Assembly: GCA_003541445.1 (NCBI GenBank)
Contig: DPMO01000046.1
Coordinates: 1 to 7,567, forward strand
Source of the DNA: Clostridiales bacterium
GTDB lineage: Bacteria; Bacillota; Sulfobacillia; UBA995; UBA9673
DNA length: 7,567 bases
Direction of reading: 5' to 3'
Shown: in pieces, positions 1 through 5,812 of the stretch
Layout of the letters: each line of letters starts with the position of its first letter
Position numbering within the stretch: position 1 is the first letter of the stretch
Notes under the pieces: model-generated
The model's input: the letters and a program-made list of their open reading frames with translations, nothing else
The model's database searches: none
Told to the model about the DNA's origin: nothing
Position numbers and translations under genes: made by a program

Positions 1-1
1 G

Positions 2-100
2 TTGGTGGCGCTGGGAATCCTCTCGGAGGGGGTGGACAGGTACAGAAGGAAGTATTATGCCGGGGAAATCCTTCGAATCGTGACTTCCCCCCCAATTTGA
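2..100 (+). CDS. Possible C-terminal fragment of an unidentified upstream protein
   Basis: The frame beginning at base 2 is open from the window edge to a TGA at 98-100 and would encode the last 32 residues of a protein, starting LVALGILSEGVDRYRRKYY and ending in SPPI. Third codon positions in this frame are mostly G or C, as in the confirmed genes downstream, and the other two forward frames lack that bias. The piece is a hydrophobic start followed by a basic, tyrosine-rich stretch. I do not recognise the family. RNase R often precedes smpB in Bacillota, but the tail shows no clear match to it. It could also be chance. Confidence 0.4.
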   Translation: MVALGILSEGVDRYRRKYYAGEILRIVTSPPI

Positions 101-142
101 AAGTTAATCGTCTATCTTTCACATCGCTGTCCGAAAGTGAAA
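98..142. repeat. Overlapping inverted repeats upstream of smpB
   Basis: TGAAAG (98-103) and CTTTCA (116-121) form a perfect 6-base inverted repeat with a 12-base spacer. TTTCAC (117-122) and GTGAAA (137-142) form a second, sharing bases with the first. The stretch is clearly AT-richer than the rest of the window. It could be an operator or a weak transcript-end hairpin, but there is no GC-rich stem with a T tract. No convincing -35/-10 pair could be placed between here and smpB, although a TATTATAAAT stretch lies at 203-212. Confidence 0.35.
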
Positions 143-222
143 CAAACTTCAATTCTCCGTTGTGTCTCCGTCGTGGTCTTCTGCTCCGGTTGTTGACTTC
201 GATATTATAAATACGATCCGCG

Positions 223-229
223 GGAGGTG
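223..229 (+). promoter_or_regulatory. smpB ribosome binding site (decides start)
   Basis: GGAGGTG lies 6 bases before the GTG at 236. The upstream GTG at 227 is part of this Shine-Dalgarno sequence itself and has no site of its own, so 236 is preferred as the start. Confidence 0.75.
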
Positions 230-235
230 CGAGAC

Positions 236-724
236 GTGGCCGCGGCGACGGGTCAAGACAACATAAAGAACGTGGCCGTCAACAAAAAGGCACGCCACGA
301 CTACCATATCGAGGAGACGTACGAGGCCGGCCTCGTCCTCCAGGGAACAGAGGTCAAGTCGCTGCGTGACCGTCACTGCAGCCTGCGGGACAGCTACGCC
401 GAGATAAGGGACGGAGAGGTCTATCTCCTGAACAGCCACATCGCGGCCTACAGGCACGGCAACCGGTTCAACCACGACCCGACGCGGCCGCGGAAGCTGC
501 TCCTGCACAAGGCGGAGATCCGGCGCCTTGCCTCCAAGGTCCGGGAGCGGGGCTACACTCTCGTGCCTTTGCGCGTCTACTTCAAGGGGCCCAGAGCGAA
601 GGTGGAACTCGCCCTGGCCCGAGGGAAACGCCTCTACGACAAGAGACGGGACATCGCCGAGCGGGACGCCCGCCGGGCCGTGGAGCGCGAGCTGGCCTCC
701 CGCACCGACCGGCGGCGCCGGTGA
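236..724 (+). CDS. smpB: SsrA-binding protein SmpB
   Basis: SmpB binds the tRNA-like domain of tmRNA and delivers it to ribosomes stalled on broken mRNAs; its C-terminal tail occupies the empty mRNA channel and triggers tagging. The 162-residue product has the family landmarks: NKKARHDYHIEETYEAG near the N-terminus, LQGTEVKSLR, the GNRFNHDPTRPRKLLLH segment, TLVPLRVYFK, the conserved GKRLYDKR motif, and a very basic C-terminal tail ending DRRRR. Length is normal for the family (about 150-165). The GTG at 236 is chosen because of the site at 223-229; a GTG at 227 would add three residues. The product contains no internal methionine, so a non-ATG start is forced. ssrA, the RNA partner, begins 93 bases after the stop. 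Identification is secure. Confidence 0.98.
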   Translation: MAAATGQDNIKNVAVNKKARHDYHIEETYEAGLVLQGTEVKSLRDRHCSLRDSYAEIRDGEVYLLNSHIAAYRHGNRFNHDPTRPRKLLLHKAEIRRLASKVRERGYTLVPLRVYFKGPRAKVELALARGKRLYDKRRDIAERDARRAVERELASRTDRRRR

Positions 725-758
725 CCGACCGGGAAGACTTCCGCGAGCGCCGGACTCG

Positions 759-767
759 TGGTAGAAT
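759..767 (+). promoter_or_regulatory. Putative extended -10 promoter for ssrA
   Basis: TG (759-760), one base, then TAGAAT (762-767) matches the extended -10 pattern TGnTATAAT with one mismatch in the hexamer. No good -35 is present (TTCCGC at 739-744 at 17-base spacing), which is typical of extended -10 promoters. Transcription would start near 774, giving a leader of about 44 bases before mature tmRNA at 818. Position and match support it; it is not proven. Confidence 0.55.
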
Positions 768-817
768 CATCAGGCCCGTGCCGGCTCTCGCTTTCGTCGG
801 CCTTTGAAAAGCTTATA

Positions 818-1165
818 GGGGGCGAACCAGTTTCGACATGGGTCAGCGTGGACAACGGCTGCAGGTCGAGCTCCCGTGCCTCGTTAATCCACGGGAAATC
901 AAAGAAACGCCAACGAGAGCTACGCTCTAGCCGCATAAGGCGGCTACGTCCTCCGGGTCTCTGCCCGCAGGACCCGGCCAGGGCGTCAAACATGCGGGCT
1001 CACCCTTCGGTCCGCCCGGAACCGAAGGGGACATCCACGGGCTAGCCTTCGTCGGCCTCGTTCCCGGGGGCCGGCGGAAGGTGAACATCCTCCCGGGGAA
1101 TAAGCCTGTAGACGCCGCTGCCTGCGCACCTGTGGACGCCGGTGCAACTCCGGCCGCCTCCACCA
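818..1165 (+). ncRNA. ssrA: Transfer-messenger RNA (tmRNA), one-piece
   Basis: tmRNA acts first as an alanyl-tRNA and then as a short mRNA to free stalled ribosomes and tag the unfinished protein for proteolysis. The acceptor stem pairs GGGGGCG (818-824) with CGCCTCC (1155-1161), including the third-pair G-U that marks alanine identity, followed by encoded ACCA (1162-1165). The T arm is GCCGG-TGCAACT-CCGGC (1138-1154). Helix 2 is supported by CAGCG (844-848) with CGCTG (1116-1120) and CTGCAGG (859-865) with CCTGTAG (1105-1111). The first pseudoknot has CCCGTG (873-878) with CACGGG (890-895). Helix 5 pairs 928-934 with 940-946 and holds the tag stop codon in its loop. The order is the standard, non-permuted one. 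The partner gene smpB lies immediately upstream and a terminator immediately downstream. Length (348) is normal. Confidence 0.97.
909..938 (+). other. tmRNA tag reading frame (ANESYALAA)
   Basis: Inside ssrA, GCC at 909 is the likely resume codon, followed by codons for ANESYALAA and TAA at 936-938. With the alanine brought by charged tmRNA the tag would be AANESYALAA. The ALAA end is the standard ClpXP-type degron, and the tag is one residue shorter than the E. coli tag (A)ANDENYALAA. The stop lies in the loop of a 7-base-pair stem, as in known tmRNAs. Confidence 0.92.
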
Positions 1166-1174
1166 GGAATCTCG

Positions 1175-1206
1175 ACGCCTCCCCACCAAGGAGGCGTTTT
1201 CTGTTT
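1175..1206 (+). terminator. Intrinsic terminator after ssrA
   Basis: An 8-base-pair GC-rich stem, ACGCCTCC (1175-1182) with GGAGGCGT (1190-1197), has a 7-base loop and is followed by TTTCTGTTT. It starts 10 bases after the encoded CCA end of tmRNA. Confidence 0.92.
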
Positions 1207-1408
1207 CCGGTGCCGCGATTTGGTCCGGTCTTTAAAAAGGCTGGAAGAGGAGTAGTCCTCCGGCCTGCCGAAGTTGCGTTCCTACGTCCTGATGAAGAGC
1301 GCTGATGAAGATGAGGCCCGGGCGGCCGCTCCGGATGGTCGGTCCTACGGCCGGTTGCGGTGCCGCCGGTCCGGTGATTTCTATCTCTTGCGTGAGGAGG
1401 CGGGTCGG
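1207..1408 (+). other. Non-coding stretch between ssrA terminator and ireB
   Basis: The ireB frame stays open upstream to a TTG at 1274 and contains an in-frame ATG at 1292, but neither has a ribosome binding site and the extra residues match nothing I know in the family. A small hairpin, GAGGA (1247-1251) with TCCTC (1256-1260), is present without a T tract. I could not place a convincing promoter, although ireB must have one here if the ssrA terminator is effective. Confidence 0.4.
1394..1400 (+). promoter_or_regulatory. ireB ribosome binding site (decides start)
   Basis: GAGGAGG lies 8 bases before the TTG at 1409, close to a perfect anti-16S match. It favours this TTG over the in-frame upstream TTG (1274) and ATG (1292), which lack such a site. 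Confidence 0.8.
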
Positions 1409-1672
1409 TTGCCCATTAGCAACAGCCGGGACAAGACCAAGGTCATCTCCGTCGGCGCGGCGGAGGGACAGGGACCAAGGGAGATACTCCAGCAGGTCTA
1501 CCTCGCTCTGCAGGAGAAGGGCTACAACCCTGTGGCCCAGATCGCCGGTTACCTCCTCTGCGGGGACCCCGTTTACATAACGACCCACCGTGACGCCCGT
1601 GCCCTCATACGCCAGCTCAACCTCCAGGAGGTCATGGAGGAGCTGGTCCGCTACTACATAGAGGGAGAGTAA
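1409..1672 (+). CDS. ireB: IreB family regulatory phosphoprotein (UPF0297)
   Basis: The 87-residue product matches the IreB/YrzL family: a DKT motif near the N-terminus (T10), a helix with [16 protein letters not shown], then [17 protein letters not shown], the DARALIRQL segment and a C-terminal [11 protein letters not shown]. In Enterococcus faecalis, IreB is phosphorylated on N-terminal threonines by the PASTA kinase IreK and helps control peptidoglycan precursor synthesis and cephalosporin resistance; T10 here is the likely equivalent of one such threonine. The TTG start is chosen for its strong binding site and because the resulting length is the family norm. In many Bacillota ireB sits between alaS and the Holliday-junction resolvase-like gene; here it lies alone, between tmRNA and a cell-wall amidase. 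Family assignment is secure; the regulatory role is inferred from relatives. Confidence 0.93.
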   Translation: MPISNSRDKTKVISVGAAEGQGPREILQQVYLALQEKGYNPVAQIAGYLLCGDPVYITTHRDARALIRQLNLQEVMEELVRYYIEGE

Positions 1673-1691
1673 GCCTCTTGTGTCGTCCGGC

Positions 1692-1750
1692 CCGGAGGAA
1701 GGCCGTGCCTTTCGTCCGAGTTTTGCCAGGCCTCCGGAACCGCGGTTTTT
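1692..1750 (+). terminator. Possible weak terminator after ireB
   Basis: CCGGAGG (1692-1698) pairs perfectly with CCTCCGG (1731-1737). The loop contains a nested hairpin, AAGGC (1699-1703) with GCCTT (1707-1711). A TTTTT run follows at 1746-1750, but 8 bases after the stem, further than in a standard terminator. It could equally be a leader structure of the amidase transcript. Confidence 0.3.
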
Positions 1751-1845
1751 CTGCAGGAATCTGTTAACTTGAGTCGAAAGCCCTGCAAAGCCGCTGTCCA
1801 GGACTCCCGTCCTTGCGACACGTCGTCACTGCGCCCACAGCACCC

Positions 1846-1851
1846 GGAGGT
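1846..1851 (+). promoter_or_regulatory. Amidase ribosome binding site (decides start)
   Basis: GGAGGT lies 7 bases before the GTG at 1859. This start places a hydrophobic signal peptide at the extreme N-terminus. The longer frame from TTG 1769 has no binding site and would bury the signal sequence. Confidence 0.8.
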
Positions 1852-1858
1852 AGGCACC

Positions 1859-3856
1859 GTGCGTCACCTGGCCCTCGTCCTCATCGTGCTCCTCCTGGCC
1901 GCGGCCGGCGGCCCGCCCCTGCTTGCGGCACCGGGTGACATCTCCCTCGTCATCAACGGCGACCTTGTGGACACGGATGTCCCACCGGTCATCGTCAAGG
2001 GGCGCACGCTCGTCCCGGTCAGGGTCGTCTCGGAGGAGCTGGGCGCCTACGTGGGGTGGGACGACCGGACCCGGACGGTCACCGTTGTCTCCGGGGCGAG
2101 CCGCGTCGTCCTCGCCGTGGGGCAGACCACGGCCACGGTGGACGGGCGGCCCGTTACCCTGGACACCCCGCCCGAGATCATCTCCGGCCGCACCATGGTG
2201 CCCATAAGGTTCGTGTCCGAAGCGCTCGGGGCGACGGTCGAGTGGGACCCCGTTCTGAGGCGCGTCACGGTCACGTGTGCTTCCGCCGCCCCGGGCGTCA
2301 GGGGGCTCGCCTGGGAGGAGCTTCCCGGCACCGCGCGGTTCATCGTGGTGACCAGCGGTCCCGTCTCTTTCGAGACGACGAGCCTTCCGGCCACGGAGTC
2401 TTATCCGGACCGCATCCTCATCAGCGTCAAGGGCGCCCGGGTGGAAGTGCCCCCTACGATAACGGTGGGCGTGGGCGGTGTGACGCGGATCCGGACCTTC
2501 GAACAGGAGACCGGCGGACTGCACTGCGCCCAGGTGGTCCTGGACCTCACCCGCCCGGTCTCCGACTACCGGGTGTGGACGACCTGGGAGGGCGCCGGCC
2601 CCGCCGCCCGGGCGGAGCTGCCGGTCAGCCTTCTGGGCGGCCTGGAAGCGGTGGTGGTCGAGATTCCCCGACAAGCCCCGGCCGCATGTCGGATGCTGGG
2701 CCTGGAGTATGAGGATGGCTCCGGCCGGGTCGTGATCCACCTTGACGGGCCTGCCGACTACCAGGTCTGGGAGCTCAGCGACCCGTGGCGGGTGGTCATC
2801 GACTTCTCCGACACCATCCTCATCGGTCCGCAGGGCTCCCTGGCCCTCGACCACTCCGGCTTCACGAAGGTCAGGTACGCGCAGTTCCAGGTGGACCCGG
2901 ACGTGACCCGCGTCGTGCTGGACGCCGAGGGGGTCCGACCCTACAGCGTGACCAGGAGCGGGAACGATGTCATCATCCACCTGGGGACGGCGGCCACCAT
3001 CACCGGCCTGGCCTACGAAGCCGGCGGCCGGGCTACGGTCGAGGCCGACCGCCCGCTGAGGGCCAGCGTCCTCCGCCTGCGGGATCCCGACCGGGTCGCC
3101 GTCGTCATCCAGGGCGCGCTCCTGTCGGGCGCTCTGGCCGGAGGCGGGACGATAGACTACGAGGACGACCTGGTGCGCTCGCTGACCTACGAGCAGAGCC
3201 TCTCCGACCGGACCGTCACCCTCACCTTCACCCTGAACGACCCGGGCGCGACGGCTCAGGCGGCTCCGGTCCCCCAAGGGCTCTCGGTGGAGATCACGAG
3301 GACCCCCCTGGCCGGGAAGGTCATCGTCCTCGACCCGGGCCACGGCGGCTCAGACCCCGGGGTCGTCGCGCCCAACGGCGTCACAGAGGCGGAACTCGTC
3401 TTTGCCATCACCTCCAGACTGGCCGAGATGCTCCGGGCGGCCGGAGCGACGGTCCACCTCACCCGCTCCGCGGACGAGAACCCCGACAAGTACGAGCGCC
3501 CGGCCTTCGCCAACTCCGTCGGGGCCGACGCCTGCGTCTCTATCCATCTCAACGCCAACTACCGCTCGTCGGTCTCGGGTTCGGAGACCTACTACTGTGA
3601 CACACACCCGGAGAGCCGGCGGCTGGCAGAGCTGGTTCTGGCACGTCTCGTGGCGCATCTGGGCCGCCCCGACGGCGGCGTCCGGTACCAGCCGAACTTC
3701 CCCGCCGTCCGTGAGCCCCTCATGCCGTCCTGCCTCGTCGAGGCCCTCTACATGAGCAACCCGACCGACCTGGCCCTCATCATGGACCCGGCGGTCAGGG
3801 AGAAGATCGCCCTCGCCGTCCACGAAGGCCTCTGGGAGTTCTTCCTGACGCCGTAG
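1859..3856 (+). CDS. Secreted N-acetylmuramoyl-L-alanine amidase (Cu-amine-oxidase-N, AMIN, Amidase_3)
   Basis: This 665-residue zinc amidase is predicted to cut the bond between N-acetylmuramic acid and L-alanine in peptidoglycan outside the cell. Residues 1-24 are a signal peptide (MRH, a leucine/valine/alanine core, then LLAA) with no lipobox. Residues about 28-140 hold two copper-amine-oxidase-N-like repeats, each with INGxxV- or VDGxxV-type, PP-I-GRT-VP-R and EWD/GWD motifs. Residues about 145-480 are beta-rich and carry two or three AMIN-like modules, thought to guide binding to the wall. The Amidase_3 domain fills about 488-665: zinc ligands H495 (DPGHGG), E510 (VTEAEL) and H563 (SIHLNA), and catalytic E628 in LVEALYMSNPTD. 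All key residues are present. The domain order is typical of GC-rich Bacillota. It could work in daughter-cell separation, wall turnover or sporulation; the sequence does not decide. Confidence 0.94.
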   Translation: MRHLALVLIVLLLAAAGGPPLLAAPGDISLVINGDLVDTDVPPVIVKGRTLVPVRVVSEELGAYVGWDDRTRTVTVVSGASRVVLAVGQTTATVDGRPVTLDTPPEIISGRTMVPIRFVSEALGATVEWDPVLRRVTVTCASAAPGVRGLAWEELPGTARFIVVTSGPVSFETTSLPATESYPDRILISVKGARVEVPPTITVGVGGVTRIRTFEQETGGLHCAQVVLDLTRPVSDYRVWTTWEGAGPAARAELPVSLLGGLEAVVVEIPRQAPAACRMLGLEYEDGSGRVVIHLDGPADYQVWELSDPWRVVIDFSDTILIGPQGSLALDHSGFTKVRYAQFQVDPDVTRVVLDAEGVRPYSVTRSGNDVIIHLGTAATITGLAYEAGGRATVEADRPLRASVLRLRDPDRVAVVIQGALLSGALAGGGTIDYEDDLVRSLTYEQSLSDRTVTLTFTLNDPGATAQAAPVPQGLSVEITRTPLAGKVIVLDPGHGGSDPGVVAPNGVTEAELVFAITSRLAEMLRAAGATVHLTRSADENPDKYERPAFANSVGADACVSIHLNANYRSSVSGSETYYCDTHPESRRLAELVLARLVAHLGRPDGGVRYQPNFPAVREPLMPSCLVEALYMSNPTDLALIMDPAVREKIALAVHEGLWEFFLTP

Positions 3857-3941
3857 GGGCCCCGTGTGGACGTCCGGTCCGCTCGAGCCCCGCCCGGCCT
3901 CCCGGCGTTCTCCACCGGAGCTGCTGGAGCCACCCGGGCCC

Positions 3942-3960
3942 GGAGGCGATAGTAATGTAG
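3942..3960 (+). promoter_or_regulatory. Start-stop element (GGAGG then ATG-TAG) in the murI leader
   Basis: GGAGG (3942-3946) is followed 8 bases later by ATG (3955-3957) directly abutting TAG (3958-3960). It is well spaced for initiation but would encode only methionine. It lies 26 bases before the murI start and in another frame. It may be chance in a GC-rich leader, or may hold ribosomes and tune murI translation. Confidence 0.25.
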
Positions 3961-3973
3961 GGCGAGACCCGGA

Positions 3974-3980
3974 AGAGGTG
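3974..3980 (+). promoter_or_regulatory. murI ribosome binding site (decides start)
   Basis: AGAGGTG lies 6 bases before the TTG at 3987. The frame is open back to a GTG at 3864, preceded by AGGGG at 4-base spacing, but that start would add 41 low-complexity residues not expected in the family. The GTG at 3996 is too far from the site. Confidence 0.65.
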
Positions 3981-3986
3981 AACCGT

Positions 3987-4991
3987 TTGTCTCTCGTGTC
4001 CCTGACAAAGGACATCGCCCCGGGCGACCGCCCGACAGTGGGTCTTTTCGACTCCGGCATCGGAGGCTTCGGCACCCTCCGGGCCATGCTCCGGGTGAGG
4101 ACCCCTCCCTGGGGCCGGATACTCTACCTCGCCGACCTCAGGAACTTCCCCTACGGTCCCCGCCCGGCCGACGAGGTCAGGCGGCTGGCGCTGGCCGGGG
4201 TGGAGCTCCTGGCGGAGTTGGGGGCGGACCTGGTGGCGGTGGCCTGCAACACCGCCTCGGCCTCAGGCGTCAGGGCGGGACAGGTCGAGGCGCCCGTTCC
4301 CATCCACGACATCATCCGTCCAGGGGCCCGTCACGCCGCATACGTCGCCCGCTCGACCGGGGCCACGAGGGTCCTCGTGCTGGGAACCGAAGGGACCGTC
4401 AGGAGCGGAGCGTGGGAGGACGCTCTGCGTGAGGCAGGCTACGGCCACGAGGTGGCCGGTTGGGCCTGCCCGTTCCTGGCTAACATGATAGAGCAGGGCC
4501 GGAACGGCCCCGTGACCCGGCGGGCGGTCCTCGAGGCGACCCGCGGTCTGGCCGCGGTGGGCGGCGGCCCAGCCGTGGGAAGAGTGTCCGGTGCGGGGAG
4601 CGCCCCGGGTGCCGGCGCCGCCGCGGGTTCGGAGAGGCCGCCGGACGTCGTCATCCTCGGCTGCACGCACTACTCGCTCATCGCGCCCGTCGTGGAGGAA
4701 GTCCTGGCAACGACGGTTCTGGGCCGGCCGGTCCGGCTGGTCGACCCGTCCGAGGCGCTTGCCCGCGACCTCGAGGCCGGACTGGGCCGGACGCGGGCCG
4801 GCGGGGAAGGCGCCGGAGGCCTCACCGGCGAACAAGCCGTCGAGGTGGTCTTTCTGACCACGGGCCGGAAGGAGCACCTCGAAGGCCGGGCCCGCGCGCT
4901 GCTTCCCGGCGCCGCCGGCGGGGCGGCCCACCGGCTGGTCCTGGACCGGGTCCTAGAGGTGACCCTGCCGAAAGGCCCGTCCGGTCCGTGA
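3987..4991 (+). CDS. murI: Glutamate racemase
   Basis: MurI converts L-glutamate to the D-glutamate used in the peptidoglycan stem peptide, by a cofactor-free two-cysteine mechanism in the cytoplasm. The 334-residue product has the N-terminal [11 protein letters not shown] motif (D22, S23), the FPYG loop, the first catalytic cysteine in ACNTASA (C87), and the second in LGCTHYSLI (C226, followed by T227 and H228). The usual proline after CTHY is serine here. The protein is longer than the common 260-280 residues, largely because of a glycine/alanine-rich insert around residues 189-216, just before the second cysteine, and a Gly-rich segment near 272-282. The TTG start is set by the site at 3974-3980 and by the family N-terminus. 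It follows the amidase by 130 bases and precedes rph by 49, suggesting a shared transcript. Confidence 0.95.
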   Translation: MSLVSLTKDIAPGDRPTVGLFDSGIGGFGTLRAMLRVRTPPWGRILYLADLRNFPYGPRPADEVRRLALAGVELLAELGADLVAVACNTASASGVRAGQVEAPVPIHDIIRPGARHAAYVARSTGATRVLVLGTEGTVRSGAWEDALREAGYGHEVAGWACPFLANMIEQGRNGPVTRRAVLEATRGLAAVGGGPAVGRVSGAGSAPGAGAAAGSERPPDVVILGCTHYSLIAPVVEEVLATTVLGRPVRLVDPSEALARDLEAGLGRTRAGGEGAGGLTGEQAVEVVFLTTGRKEHLEGRARALLPGAAGGAAHRLVLDRVLEVTLPKGPSGP

Positions 4992-5040
4992 CGGCGGCCC
5001 CCGGGGTCGGGGTGCCGCGGCATTCGCAGGGGGTGGCGAG

Positions 5041-5802
5041 TTGAGGATAGACGGCCGGGAACCTTCCGACCTCCGCCCGGTGACCATCACCCGAGGCTAC
5101 ACCCGGTACGCGGAAGGTTCCGTCCTCATCGAGGTCGGGGACACATGGGTCCTGACGACGGCGACGGTCGAGGACAGGGTCCCTCCCTTCCTCAAGGGCT
5201 CCGGGCGGGGGTGGGTGACGGCCGAGTACGCCATGCTGCCGCGGGCGACCCCGGAGCGCCGTCCCCGCGACATCAGCACGGGCCGCTCTTCCGGCCGGGC
5301 CCTCGAGATCCAGCGCCTCATCGGACGCACCCTGAGGGGGGTCGTGGACCTCGACGCGCTCGGCGAGCGGACCATCGTCCTCGACTGCGACGTCATCCAG
5401 GCCGACGGCGGGACACGGACGGCTTCCGTGACGGGGGCCTTCGTCGCCCTCTTCGACGCGTGCCTGAAGCTCAAGGAGGCGGGGCAGATCAGCTCCTGGC
5501 CCCTCATGGACTTCGTCGCCGGCGTCTCGGTCGGCATCGTCCGGGGCCGGCCGGTCTTGGACCTCTGCTTCGCCGAGGACAGCGAGGCCGGCGTCGACCT
5601 CAACGTCTTCATGACCGGCGGCGGCCGGATCGTCGAGATACAGGGGACGGCGGAGCGGGGGAGCTTCACCGAGAGCGAACTCGTCCGGATGGTCGAGCTC
5701 GCCCGCGAGGGCTGTGCCAGACTCGTCGCCGTCCAGCGTGAGGTCCTGGGGCCCGAAGCCGGGCTCATCAACTCTCAAGGGCCGGACTCAGGCCGCGGGT
5801 AG
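5041..5802 (+). CDS. rph: Ribonuclease PH
   Basis: RNase PH is a phosphate-dependent 3'-to-5' exonuclease that trims tRNA 3' ends, working as a ring-shaped hexamer. The 253-residue product is full length and highly typical: it opens [14 protein letters not shown], with [13 protein letters not shown], the [17 protein letters not shown] segment and [11 protein letters not shown]. The phosphate-site residues R86, T125 and R126 (in GGTRTA) fall at the standard family numbering, and the conserved acidic pair is D180 and D186 in [11 protein letters not shown]. The [14 protein letters not shown] stretch is intact, so activity is expected, unlike in E. coli K-12 where rph is frameshifted. The TTG start is preceded by AGGGGGTG at 5-base spacing and no ATG is available upstream of the conserved N-terminus. 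It ends 10 bases before the rdgB-HD start; tRNA genes follow that gene. Confidence 0.97.
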   Translation: MRIDGREPSDLRPVTITRGYTRYAEGSVLIEVGDTWVLTTATVEDRVPPFLKGSGRGWVTAEYAMLPRATPERRPRDISTGRSSGRALEIQRLIGRTLRGVVDLDALGERTIVLDCDVIQADGGTRTASVTGAFVALFDACLKLKEAGQISSWPLMDFVAGVSVGIVRGRPVLDLCFAEDSEAGVDLNVFMTGGGRIVEIQGTAERGSFTESELVRMVELAREGCARLVAVQREVLGPEAGLINSQGPDSGRG

Positions 5803-5812
5803 GGTCGGACTC

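Noticed and set aside
193..217. TTGACT (193-198) with TACGAT (212-217) as an smpB promoter
   Set aside because: The spacer is only 13 bases, and the start point would fall at or inside the ribosome binding site.
986..1189. Small frames over the tmRNA on both strands
   Set aside because: The region is a structured RNA. The minus-strand peptide with WWRRPELHRRP is the typical antisense of a tRNA-like 3' end. Only the tag frame 909-938 is real.
1274..1408. N-terminal extension of IreB from TTG 1274 or ATG 1292
   Set aside because: No ribosome binding site precedes either codon, the extra residues are unlike the family, and TTG 1409 has a near-perfect site giving the family length.
1826..3343. 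505-residue minus-strand frame opposite the amidase
   Set aside because: It is a shadow of third-position GC bias. The + strand has a signal peptide, recognised domains and all active-site residues; the minus frame shows no recognisable motif.
3864..3986. 41-residue N-terminal extension of MurI from GTG 3864
   Set aside because: It is proline/arginine-rich filler with only a weak site. TTG 3987 has a better site and gives the expected family N-terminus.
4822..5778. 318-residue minus-strand frame opposite murI and rph
   Set aside because: It spans the boundary of two secure + strand genes, has no recognisable domain, and follows from GC skew in codon positions.
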